A program made the position numbers and the translations under genes. Of a DNA stretch of 43,087 nt, positions 21,402-31,585 are shown in pieces. A model generated the notes under the pieces. It searched no databases. It had not been told where the DNA came from and saw only the letters and a list, made by a program, of their open reading frames with translations. The stretch comes from Cladosporium sp. IMV 00045. Its lineage: Eukaryota > Ascomycota > Dothideomycetes > Cladosporiales > Cladosporiaceae. Each line of letters starts with the position of its first letter. The stretch's first letter is position 1. The stretch lies in contig MSJI02000437.1 in assembly GCA_001931905.2 (NCBI GenBank), positions 1 through 43,087 on the forward strand, read 5' to 3'.

Positions 21402-23000
21402 TGTGCAAGACACTGTTGATATCAGGATTCTGAAATGAATACGGTGGAGACGAGACGTTTCTTGTGTAACGAGAGGCGACAATGATGACAACGGTCTTAG
21501 AGAAACTGCCAAATGCAGCGTGATAAAGGCGATGCACGGTACTTGAAGAGGCCTTCCAAGAAGTACGCTTTCCTGTCTACGGTCTACTACGAATCCCAAA
21601 CGATACGCCGTCATACTATGCACAAGCTCCCATGCTACGACAGCATGGGTAGGTAACTCTAGATTCAAGTAATCCGTTGAAACTTCAGCTTGGCCGCATG
21701 AAAGAGCATTCATGCGACTTCCTCATCACAGATATGCCCACGTTTTCTGCAGGGTCTATTACAGGCTGATCCTTTAACTTTGATCCATACACATCCCTGC
21801 CAAAGCTGCAACAACCCTTGAGAGCCGTGTCTCCCCACGGGCCGCATCCCACGGCGTTGGCCCTTCGTTGCTTGAACATGCCTTGAGGGAAAACTCACTG
21901 CGTGGGATGGCTAAGCAACCTTGCACATTTACTTCGATATCACGTTATTGACACCACGAGCGTGGTTCAATCGCCAGCAACGCACGCTCATTGGGTCAAT
22001 TGGCGTTTCCTCTGACGATCATTACGCCATGCAGATGCTTGTGCAGCTGCACATCACAAGAACGCGGGATACACTCCAGCGTGAAGATCAACGCCCATCA
22101 AGGCGGCGAGGGTGCCTGTATCGATTGGCGTGATCATATCACATCAAACCACGGTGGTGCTAGCCACGCCTAGAACGTCCTTGGAATGTTGCAGTCTACA
22201 GAGGCGATCTCTGCGACTTTTTCGTTGGCTTCAAGATCGGGCGGCTGCACAATGTCTTATTTGAAGATCCAACCACCGCACGAGTAAGCAGAACTTGACG
22301 GACCCAGTCCCGCAGACCAGGCAGATCAACAACTACTGCGACCATCGGATCTCGAACTTCATCAAAACTTCGAACAAGCGCTTTATGGCCATGAGGCAAT
22401 CAGCTGCGGTGGCTTTGAAACCAGCATGGAAAGATTGTCGGTGACACAGCGTGGGATTTTCAGCATCGCTTGACATCCGACACTCAATGCTAACCTGTCA
22501 TCGAGCGCCACAATATAGTCTTGGGCGAAACGCGCCGCCATCAAGACACCGGGGCTTCCGGCTCCTCTCGGCGCTGCAGCCATAGTACAAGGCTTCCTTG
22601 TGGCTCTTTGCATCTGGCGCCGCTTGTCGAGCTTGACACGATGCCTGATACGCCACTACCACGGCGCAGGAACGCGTTTCGGAGCTTTTTCAGTGCAGTC
22701 GTTGTCACATCGTAAGTGGGAAGACATGAAATACGGCGTTGGCAATCCCACGCCTTGCAGTCTCACGCACAGAGTCGCTGTTGAGTGCACTTGTTCCTTG
22801 CTGTTCGAGAACACCAGAAGTCTCTGTGTTGGAGACATCGAGGCAATCATGGCGTCTAAAACATGTCCGATGTTCCCTTTTCAGCGAGACTCGCAAACTA
22901 TCTTCGCCGCCTCATGCGATAATCCCTTGCCACTCTTCAGATCACATATTTAAAAAATCATCAAATTGCAGCCGACTGTAAACATCGACCATCCTCTGTC
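21402..23000. other. Gene-poor interval with possible gene relic
   Basis: Upstream region shared by the permease (-) and the rhodopsin-domain gene (+). No intact gene is supported. On the minus strand, 22613..22383 and 22399..22196 are two adjoining open frames with protein-like composition offset by a frame change, which may be a decayed gene. Near 22946 the string TATTTAAAA lies about 55 bp before the next ATG, a plausible TATA element. Confidence 0.45.
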
Positions 23001-24249
23001 ATGACTGGGAGCGAACGCATGGCACCGCTGGTCTTGACCTCGACCTCACTGGTTGCGATCATCTGGGTTCTGATGGTCCTTGGAATCCGAGTTTATCTTC
23101 GACTCAAGCTCAACGGACCAGTCAGTAACGATGACTATGCGGCGATCCTTGCAACCGTCCTGGGAGTTGCTCAATCATCTCTGGTCTTAGTCGGCGTACA
23201 ACTTGGTCTCGGCGGAAACATCGATCTCCAAGATGAGATTGACAGGCAGAATATAATGAAGGTCGGTCTAAGCATTCATGCTTATCTCGACATCCTTTGG
23301 CTGATCGATTATCAGTTTGGCTACATGTCGGCCCTCCTCTACCTTTCTGCGACATATGTATCCAGAGCATCAAGCTGTCTACTCTACATACGGCTGACGT
23401 CGACGAGATCGCATCTCTTCGCTGCCTTTGGTGGATTGCTGCTGAGCGTATTCGGAGGGCTAGCATGTGTTCTCACGGTTGCTTTTCAATGCAAGATGCC
23501 CAAGCCTTGGGATGGGCAAGATTGTGTAGAAGTTGTGAGTGAATCTCTGTGTTCTAATTTGAGTGATCTCAATCTGACCGCGTGCAGTGGGCGCTGTGGT
23601 GCGCTATCGAGATCTCAGCCATTGCGCTAGAAGTATTCATCTTCGGCATCTCATTGCTACTGGTCTGGTCTCTCCGAATGAGACTCAAGTTGAAGGCAAT
23701 GGTAGTATTCGCATTCTCCGTGCGACTACTGTAAGTCTTCCTTGCCTCAACGAAACCCCAAATCTAACTACCCTACTAACCTCACCCAACAGCGTCGTCA
23801 TCCCCATCGCCCTCCGACTCGCCTACATCCGCAACTCCCACATCTCCTCCGAATCGATCTACACCAGCGTCGCCGTCACGATCATGACGACAATCACGAC
23901 GCACATCGCCATCATGTCCTCCACCCTACCCTGCCTGAAACAATTCCTCGCCATGTTCGAAAGCGGCATGATCGGCGAATACAGCGACGCGACGTATACC
24001 GGCAGTGGCAAAGGAACGCGAACGGACCAGTCGCGAACATGCCAGTCCGTCGCCCTCTCGTCTCTCACGAGCGACGGGAGATGCAAAAAGCGGCTTCCGA
24101 CGAACGACCTTCAACTGCGACCGAACCAGACCACAGGCGACTCTGTGGCGGAGGTCTCAGCTGATGCGAGCAGCACTATCAGTGATCGGAGTAGCGCTGC
24201 GATCATCAAGAGGACGCAGAAGTGGGAGGTTACGTATGAGCGTTGGTGA
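23001..24249 (+). CDS. Fungal rhodopsin-domain integral membrane protein
   Basis: Seven-helix membrane protein of the large fungal 'rhodopsin domain' family (related to PTH11-type receptors but without a CFEM domain), 377 aa. Exons are 23001-23534, 23588-23730 and 23793-24249. TM1 covers residues ~9-30, followed by RVYLRLKL and the family DDY motif (SNDDYAAIL). Next comes GVQLGLGGNID before the second loop, helices across LLYLSATYVSRASSCLLYIR and FGGLLLSVFGGLACVLTVAF, then WALWCAIEISAIALEVFIFG after the first intron and VVIPIALRLAYIR after the second. The tail (from ~260) is cytosolic and Ser/Thr-rich. Despite the name it is not a retinal opsin; no helix-7 retinal lysine motif is evident. A sensing role is a family-level guess. 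Confidence 0.85.
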
Positions 24250-25025
24250 AGTGTGAAGTGTCATTGCGGATCGAACCGTTCTTTGTACGTAGATGAAGCA
24301 TGGCAGAGTCAGAAAGATGTGCGGCGGAAAGATGGCAATAATCTCATTCCGGTCTTGCGTTGCAAATTGCTCATTTGGGACATCAAAAAAGGGTCCCTGA
24401 TTTTCTTCCGTAGCAGTGCAGCTTTCCAGCTTACCTCTCTATCTTGTAGTCTTGCCAACAAGCAAAGGTGGAAAAATCATATCTGGTTCGTTGTTTCTTT
24501 CTACCCTAAAATACAGACAACCCATCTGATTGATTTTGCCAATCACCACCCATCGCCCATCTCGAAGAGTTCGGCCTCTCGCCTGTGCTTTCTGACTTCT
24601 TCGGTCCGTCCCTCAAACGACTCGCTCGTATTCCCCCCGTCCCTCGCAATTCACCATCGCTCCAGGATTGACGACACGCCACCGAACCTCCGACTACGAA
24701 GAAACCCACACAGACAGCCCCAAACCACCCGCAGCAGCAACGAGCGACGCGAAATCCAGAGGCAACAACTCTCATCAATACACCAGCAAATCCGTCCGGC
24801 GTCCAGGAGTCCCTCCTCGTCCAGGCCCAAGTTGTGCGCGCATTCTCATCGCCTCCCGAAGTCGTAACGAAATTTACACACCTACATATGTGAATCGAGC
24901 GGGCGCCGCCGGCTCAAGAATTTCTTCGTTCCTTTCCAAACTCCCCAACTCGCAACTCCAACAACCTCCTCACAGAAACAAGATCCAAAAAGGCACCAAA
25001 AAAAAAAAAAAAAAAAAACAGAAAA
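24250..25025. other. Convergent 3' region with A20 tract
   Basis: This lies between the stop of the rhodopsin-domain gene and the stop of the coiled-coil gene. The plus-strand frames here have no family-like content. An uninterrupted run of 20 A occupies 24999-25018. Confidence 0.55.
24999..25018 (+). repeat. A20 homopolymer
   Basis: Twenty consecutive A on the plus strand, T20 in the sense of the coiled-coil gene, beginning 8 nt after that gene's stop codon. Confidence 0.9.
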
Positions 25026-27377
25026 TCAAGCCAAATCGCCATAAGTCATCGCCGCCCTAGGCACCCTCTCCCTCGGGGCCCTCAGCCCCGCGCCGCCGAA
25101 CAATTTCCTCAGACTCAGACCTTTCTTCTTCTTCTCTTCCTTGCCTCCAGCGCCTGCACCTCCATCCACACTCCCACCGTTCCCAGCATGTCCGTTCGCG
25201 TGTGAATTGCCACCACGCCCGCTGAGCACGGGCGAGGGCGTGTGCGTGCTCCTGCTCTCGGCTTTGACGAGGCTTTCCTTGCCGGGCGTGGTGCGTGAGG
25301 ATTGGCTGAGATTGGGGGATTGGTCGGAGGAGGCGGAGGGGGGGAGCGTGGTGGTTGTTGCGGTCGTGTTGGTGCTGGGCGAGGCGGCGGCGGTTGGGGG
25401 GAGGGGGGTTTCGTTTGCGGTTGTTGATGGCGCTGGTGGCTGCGCGGGGGGAGGTTGCAGTTTGCTGTCGATTGGTGAGGGGGTTTTGAGGTTTGTGTTG
25501 TTGTTGTTGTTGGTGGTGGTGGCGGGGTTGGGTGAGTTTGTTCGTGAGATGTCATGGGAGGCGGATGGCTGCTTGGATGTGAATGCTGCGGCGAGAGAGC
25601 TGGCGATGATGGAGGGTCGGCGGGTGGGACGTTCGGGGGGTGGGCTGGAGCCGCGGTCTTTGCGGAAGGAGAGGCGGCGGACGAAAGGGCTGTGAGAAGT
25701 ATTGTTAGTTTCATGAGCGTGCTTTTGAGACTTGGGGTGAGAGATTTCTAACCCTATTGAAGAACCCCTACGACGGGATTCCCTCTGCTCCCGCGCTGGT
25801 GGAGGGCCATGTTTGTTCCTCTCAATGCCCACGCGAACAGGCTGCTGTCCGATTTCCATGGGCTCCGAGCCGCGACGCATGAAAGATGTGCTGATAGTCC
25901 GTTGCGATTCTGACGTCTGAGGTCTTCCAATACTCTTCGCATGATCAACGACATCAATGGCGCTCATGCGTTTAGAAGTGCTAGGCCTCGAAGCAGAGTC
26001 GCCCGGCGGGTTGCTTGTCAGAGCAGAGGACGAAGGAGGCCGGCCGTCTCGTAGGAATTCGGCGAGCTCGGCTGTCTGGTCTCGCCCTATCTGCCGGTCT
26101 CCTCGGGCTTCCATGTTGGATCTGGACGTTGAAGGTCGTGGAGGGACTGTGCTGGAGCGCGTTTGTGTCTTGGAGTTTTTCTCATCGGGCGTTGGTGATG
26201 CTGGAGTTGCGCGCGGTTGCTCGTACCGGCGCTCCATCGGGATGGGATGCGCTTCTAATTCCACCGCACCATCCACCGCAGAGGGCGCCGGCGCCTTGGG
26301 AAGAGGTTTGTCTACCGACATTCCTCTCGGTCTTTGGACAGCAGCAGCACTATTGTTAAATTTGGAGCGAGGAATAGCTGACGAACTCTGCGTCTGACCC
26401 TGTGCCATCCTACTGTTAGCTCTTGCGCGCCTGCTTGCCTCTGCGGCCATCCTCGACATTTCCCCAATGACGGTCGTGAGATGGTCCAGGAGATCTCGCA
26501 GCTGCGTTCCCTTCTTCTGCAAGTCCCTAAAGCAGAATTTCCACCCCTCTTGATTACCGCGCATAGCAGTGAGAACATCCTCGAGGTCCTGCTTCTCCCC
26601 GGGCCATTCGTCCTCTACAGAATGAAGGTATTGTTCCAGCTCTTTCGTCGAGGCCTTCCCCTTGTGGACGTCCAGCAACGCGGCGTCCATGGCTCGCGAG
26701 GTCCTCTCAATAATATTCTCGATCTTATCATTGCCATCCAGCAATTGCGTGCGAAACTGCTTATCCTCCAGCATGGTGCCAAAGACTTCCACATGCGACA
26801 TGGGCAATTTCAAGTAGCGAATGCGCTCCTGGATATCCCTGATGGCGAGGTCGAAGTCCTCAGTGGTCTTCTCCAGGAAAGTGTCCACCTCGTCGACGTG
26901 CGTCTGCAAGATCTTGACCACCTCTTCGTCGGACTTGGCGGCCTGCTGCTGCAGCAAGTGCATGCCGAAGACGATTTGGGCCATGAGTTTGGCCAGAGGG
27001 TGGTGCCTCGCGCCGGGGCTTTGCTTCCATCTTCTGATCCAGGAGTCGTCGTAATGTTGGTCTTCGAGCACGCGCTGCCGTCGCTCTTCGGCGTTTGCGC
27101 TGGTGGATTTGCGGCGACGGTTGGGCTGGGAGGATTCGTTGATGGACTCCTCGAATGCGCCCTGCATGGAGGGGACGGGGTGGCGAGGGGGAGCCATGGA
27201 GGCGGTGTCTGCGTCGTCGTTGTAGTTGTCGTCGTCGTCTTCCTCGTCGTTGTCGGTGGTGCAGGCGGTGGAGTCGCCGCCAACGCTTCCTCCTACTCCA
27301 CCTCGGGAGAATTCATGGGTGCCGAGCGTGTACGAATCCGCCTCGCCGCTGTCGTCGGTCGCGCGGCGAGAAGTCAT
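25026..27377 (-). CDS. Large coiled-coil protein of unknown function
   Basis: I do not recognise a characterised family. Single exon, 783 aa from ATG 27377 (MTSRR); an in-frame upstream Met at 27428 would add 17 residues. Residues 1-90 are acidic and disordered (DNDEEDDDDNYNDD). About 95-330 is a well-conserved-looking helical block, starting DDSWIRRWKQSPGARHHPLA, then LMAQIVFGMHLLQQQAAKSD, with heptad-like repeats and segments such as HVDEVDTFLEK and GWKFCFRDLQKKGTQL. The remaining 450 residues are Ser/Pro/Thr-rich with Asn and Thr homopolymers. A short basic C-terminal motif (KKKKGLSLRKLFGG, ending MTYGDLA) looks conserved. The layout suggests a scaffold or cortical/cytoskeletal adaptor. 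That is inference from composition only. Confidence 0.75.
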   Translation of the reverse strand: MTSRRATDDSGEADSYTLGTHEFSRGGVGGSVGGDSTACTTDNDEEDDDDNYNDDADTASMAPPRHPVPSMQGAFEESINESSQPNRRRKSTSANAEERRQRVLEDQHYDDSWIRRWKQSPGARHHPLAKLMAQIVFGMHLLQQQAAKSDEEVVKILQTHVDEVDTFLEKTTEDFDLAIRDIQERIRYLKLPMSHVEVFGTMLEDKQFRTQLLDGNDKIENIIERTSRAMDAALLDVHKGKASTKELEQYLHSVEDEWPGEKQDLEDVLTAMRGNQEGWKFCFRDLQKKGTQLRDLLDHLTTVIGEMSRMAAEASRRARANSRMAQGQTQSSSAIPRSKFNNSAAAVQRPRGMSVDKPLPKAPAPSAVDGAVELEAHPIPMERRYEQPRATPASPTPDEKNSKTQTRSSTVPPRPSTSRSNMEARGDRQIGRDQTAELAEFLRDGRPPSSSALTSNPPGDSASRPSTSKRMSAIDVVDHAKSIGRPQTSESQRTISTSFMRRGSEPMEIGQQPVRVGIERNKHGPPPAREQRESRRRGSSIGLEISHPKSQKHAHETNNTSHSPFVRRLSFRKDRGSSPPPERPTRRPSIIASSLAAAFTSKQPSASHDISRTNSPNPATTTNNNNNTNLKTPSPIDSKLQPPPAQPPAPSTTANETPLPPTAAASPSTNTTATTTTLPPSASSDQSPNLSQSSRTTPGKESLVKAESRSTHTPSPVLSGRGGNSHANGHAGNGGSVDGGAGAGGKEEKKKKGLSLRKLFGGAGLRAPRERVPRAAMTYGDLA

Positions 27378-27567
27378 GGTGAGAGTCGCACTCGAGGTAC
27401 TGTCGTACCCAGCGCAGCTCCCATGCACTGCAGGTCAGACCGAGAGCACAACTCCGGCGAGGTCACGCTGTGCTGTGCTGCAGGACTGGCGGGGAAATTT
27501 CCCTTGACGAGCAGCCGGGCGTGACGAAGGAGAATGGTGACGTAGAACTTTTACGTGGACAGTTTGG

Positions 27568-27576
27568 TATATATAT
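27568..27576 (-). promoter_or_regulatory. TATA element of the coiled-coil gene
   Basis: TATATATAT centred 195 bp upstream of the coiled-coil gene's ATG on the minus strand. Position is suitable for a core promoter. Confidence 0.45.
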
Positions 27577-28814
27577 GAATGCGCAAGAGGAGCGAAGGTG
27601 AGAGCACAGTTCGAGATTGGTGTAGGGAAGAGAGAGAGGGACGACGGCAGGCGAAAAGAAGGTTCAGGGATTGAGTTCGGGGTGGTGAGGTGGTGTGCAG
27701 ACTCCAGAGGCAGAAGTGCTGGTGAGGATCTCCAATAACGTCCGGCGCGGTGGTGCAGAAGGGAAGAGCCCGGCCAGGACAGGGCAAGGTGGGTGAAGAT
27801 GCGGCCGTGCATTAGCCTGATGCTGCATCGCTTTTCGGCAGGATTCACATCTGCACCTGCGCGAGTGGTTGCGCCATCCTCACGCATGCCCGTGTGAGGA
27901 AGACTAGGAGCGATATCAGAGGCGTGTTATGCCTGTGCAGACGAAGCCGGGCGGTGGGTAGAGCAGATCGGGGCTTGTTTTGGTGGTTACATGTGCTCGA
28001 CGCGAATCGATCGACGGCTCATCCATTCAGCGAAGAGTGCTCGGAGCCAACCCTTACCGCATACAGTCCTGTACTGACAAGGGTAAGAGCAGGAGGAGCT
28101 CACGGACCAGGCCGATGGGTATCTCGGTACCGTTAAATGTACATGGTCGCAGCACCCGACAGGCGCCCGATGGATTCAGATCAGTCGCAAGCGTCCAGCG
28201 AGCGGCCTATGAGATCGTCTGGCTCGACAGGAACAAACAACGCCGTCCAGATGGGAAGAAGAGATGGGTGTGCCGCTAGAGAATTGGTCCATCAGGTCCG
28301 CGTGGTGGCATTCGAGTCTGCGTCCTTCTCACGGCATTTCTTTTGAATAATGATGAATCAATGCTCCAACGCCGCTGGCGTAACGATTGGCCGCGCACGC
28401 CAGCCTTTCCCACCCTCCCAACCCCTGTTCCTTGACTCCGCGTGTGTCCGTTCTCACTTCTCCAGTTTCCCGGGTCTGGCACGTGTCATTCGTCTTCCCG
28501 TGACCAAAACTCAATAATAATGAATTATTATCGCGACCAAATATCTAAGACACGGCCTCGTCATGTCTCACTCTCGCACGCGAAATTTTCGTCACTCAAT
28601 CTCTTACCTCTGACGCGTTTCAAGGTGATCGAACATCGAGTTTGTGAACACCCGATTTTCAGCTCTCTGTCACGTCTTCGAAATTCCCAATCAACCGACA
28701 TCTGATCATTCATCTCGCCCTTCCCATTTGGCAAGATTCCCACTTCCTCTTCCAGATGCATTGCATGAGATGAATACGGGCATGCAGCCGACCTGCAATA
28801 GTGCCTAAATTTTG

Positions 28815-28831
28815 CTCTCTCTCTCTCTCTC
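28815..28831. repeat. (CT)n microsatellite
   Basis: About eight CT dinucleotides in the gene-free interval, followed directly by CGCGCG. Confidence 0.8.
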
Positions 28832-29202
28832 GCGCGGGAAAATTTGATTGCGGCGGGCGGCGTGCAGGCTTACATACATGAGATGAGGTTACACAAATAC
28901 GCACATTTGCCTGCGGGAAGGTGATGTTTGTTGATCTTACCATTTTCCACCATATTGCGTTGTTGAGGACGCAAGAGTTGCAGGTATGCGGTCTTCGTGG
29001 CGCATCGACTCTAATAAAAAGTTATTACTGGATTTGTGTTTGTCTGTGTGTTCTGCTGTACGTGTATCCGTAGGTAATGTCATCTTCTACCTCGTTTACC
29101 AGAGACAGAAGGAAGGAGAGAAGACGAAATTACCAAACCCGAAGCCTCCTCAAAATAGCCTCCCCTCTCACATCCTCTTCCCCCATCATAAGGTACCCAC
29201 CA

Positions 29203-30978
29203 TCACCAACCCCTCCACCTCGTCCAAACATCCACAACAACATCCCCCCCCTCCTCCCCCTCCGAATCCACCACCAAATACCACCCAAAACTCGGCCCAC
29301 ACATACAAGCATGATTGGGCCAAAGCAGCAATTTCTGCCCGATCTCCACCTCCCTCATGCCCTCCCTCTCCCCCTCCCAAGTCAACACGCCATGCTCCTG
29401 GCTGATCCTACCGACAATCCAACCTCTCCTCTCCCCTTCAGGATCGTACACATCACCCGCCCTCCCCTCCGGCCACGCGCTCACAACGCCCCACCCGGGA
29501 TAACTCTTGCACGGCTCGCGGCCGAGCACAATGCTGCCCGCGGCGATCATGGCCTCGGGCTTGCCCCTCTCGTCGTACGCGCTGACCACTTCGACGAGCG
29601 CGCGCAGGCCCAGATCCGCGTACGAGAGCAGACTCCTGCCCGGGTGGGAGGTGGCTTCGCGCGGCCGCGCGCGCGTCGCCAGCTGCTGCATGTCCATGAC
29701 GGGGTAGACGCCGGCGTGCAGTTCGACGTTGAAGCTGCGGGCCACGCGGTCGAGGAGGGCGCGGTAGGTGGTGGCGCCGGGGCGGTTGTCGAGGATGTTC
29801 TGCGTCGCGGTCGCGGTGGGGGTGGCGCCGAGGGAGAGGGTGATTTTGGGCGCGGAGGGGTCCGCGGAGATGCTCCCGCCGGAGCACTTCAGGAAGGCGA
29901 GAGCGCCTTGCTCCAGGCCTTGGAGTTCGTCGGAGAAGAATTGCAGGGCTTCGTCTGGTCCTGACGAGCTGTAGGAGTGGCCCATGTGCGCGTAGAAGCC
30001 GGCCGTGGAGGTGCGGGTGGAGGCTTTGAGGGCGTAGGCTAGGTCGCTGAGTTGGCCTTGGCCTGGGGAGACGCCGGCGCGGTGGTAGCCCGTGTCGATT
30101 TTGACGAAGACGGGGATCTTGCCGGGCCAGTCGTCGGAGGGGACGGTCTCCAGCGTGCGGATGTGGGAGGGGTGGTCGACGAATAGGGAGATGGTATTGG
30201 GGCCTAGGATGCGGGCGACGGCGGCCAGGCGTGGAATGGCCGATTGCGCGACGGGGAGGCCATAGATGACCTGAAGGCGGTGTTGGTTGGTAAGTTTGTG
30301 ATGTGTTGGTGGTGATGGTGGGGTGCTGATTTGGCATGGAGATGAGACTTACGTTCACTTCTTTGCCATCCCTCTTGCATTCCACCAGCCAAGGCATCAA
30401 ATTCTCAATCTCCGCCACCGTGCTGGCGATCAGTTTGACGCTGCGGGAATCCTCGCCAACTTGCATTTTGGCCAGTTGTGTGGTCTATGATCGAGGATAA
30501 AGTGAACATGTCAGCGAAAAAGGTCCATAGCAAGGTCCGGCAAACGAGACGACACTTTGAAGAGCGTGCAAGAAGGAGAGCGATAAAGCACATCACCAAC
30601 ACCAGATCCAAAACAACCCACGACATCAAGCAAAGCAACATCATCTCTCTCCCACCTCTTAATTCGTCCTCAAATCCCAGCCCCCTCCCAAGACAAAAAC
30701 CAACCAATCCCCAGAAAGCAAGTGCACAAAAAAACAAAACACATCCATACCTTATGCGTCTTAACATGCGCCCTGAACCCCACGCCCAACTCCGCCGCGG
30801 CATCGAGCATGAGCTTGCAATTGCGGCGCAAGACGGCCCTGTCCAAGACGACGGCGGGCGCTTGCACGTCTTGCAGTCGCCGGCCCAGGAAGTGGTGTTT
30901 GAGAGCCGTCTCTGAGGCTTGGGGCAGAAGGGAGGGGGCGTGGTAGGCTGGTGGCGGTGGTGGTGCGGAGGAGGCCAT
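29203..30978 (-). CDS. D-serine dehydratase (PLP/zinc, DSD1-like)
   Basis: Fold-type III PLP enzyme that converts D-serine to pyruvate and ammonia (yeast Dsd1 / D-threonine-aldolase-like family), 475 aa, presumably cytosolic. Exons are 30978..30751, 30484..30353 and 30270..29203; phases close. PLP-binding Lys73 is in AHVKTHK (70-76), split from TTQLAKMQ by a 266-bp intron. The alanine-racemase-type barrel continues with VIYGLPVAQSAIPRLA, KIDTGYHRAGV, YAHMGHSY and the phosphate-binding SLGATPTAT. The C-terminal beta domain carries the zinc pair His440 and Cys442 in WPNHACM, the family's hallmark. The coding part between 29500 and 30250 is markedly GC-rich at third positions compared with neighbours. 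It is divergent from the TAN1 gene with about 600 bp between starts. Confidence 0.92.
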
Positions 30979-31585
30979 GGTTTAGGGAGGAGTGGGTTGT
31001 CTGGGTTTCTTGGATCGGTTCTTCTTCTTCCTTTCTTGATTTCCTTTTGTCGTGAATGGGAGTGCTGATGCGATGATGTGTCGAGGCAAGTCCAACGCAC
31101 TGACTGGCAGTAGTCTATAGGCTTGAAAGAAGTCGGTATAGCTGTTGCTATGCAGGTATTCGATGAACTCAGATCGAGAAATAGAGTCCTTCCCTTTACC
31201 TCGAAGAAGGCTGATTGGAGTAAGAGATACTGGCTAGATTCCAGCTGGCGGAAAAACAACGCCCTATTTATGATCAAAGTCAATTAATATACAAAATGAA
31301 TCACTCCGCACAGAGGATCCCAACAAATATACAATCACCTATTGAGTAGATAAGAGGTTACGTGTAGTCACAGAGAGAAGCGTGTGGAGTCACTCAATCC
31401 CAAGGCCTCTGTTTTCCCCGACGCTGGAGCACAGCCAGCCAGCCGGGCCTCTCAGATCCACGCGCGCGCCCGCAAGCTGCTGGCCGTGTGGCCAACCCAA
31501 ACCCTCGAACATTTCTAATTATCTGCACAATCGCGCCAACTTTTCTCCGCGCCCGTGCAAGCGAGACTCAACGACAATTTCAGCG
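30979..31585. promoter_or_regulatory. Divergent promoter region (D-serine dehydratase / TAN1)
   Basis: The 607 bp between the two divergent ATGs carries AT-rich sequence around 31270-31350 but no motif I can name. Both genes must start transcription here. Confidence 0.5.

Larger units (their letters stand above)
27378..29202. other. 1.8-kb intergenic region
   Basis: Upstream of the coiled-coil gene and downstream of the D-serine dehydratase gene. No coding frame is supported. It contains a CT dinucleotide run (28815-28831) and an AT palindrome at 28514-28531 (ATAATAAT-GA-ATTATTAT). Confidence 0.5.

Noticed and set aside
24999..25018. A20 tract as a retrotransposon tail
   Set aside because: No reverse transcriptase, target-site duplication or element body adjoins it.
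26481..27524. 347-aa plus-strand open frame
   Set aside because: Lies antisense to the coiled-coil gene; its Val/Gly-rich runs are the mirror of Asp/Thr-rich codons.
29077..29964. 295-aa plus-strand open frame
   Set aside because: Antisense to the D-serine dehydratase exon; opened by high GC and lack of A/T-rich stops.
29453..30466. 337-aa minus-strand frame overlapping the D-serine dehydratase
   Set aside because: Arg/Pro-rich out-of-frame translation of the same GC-rich exon; the other frame carries all the conserved motifs.
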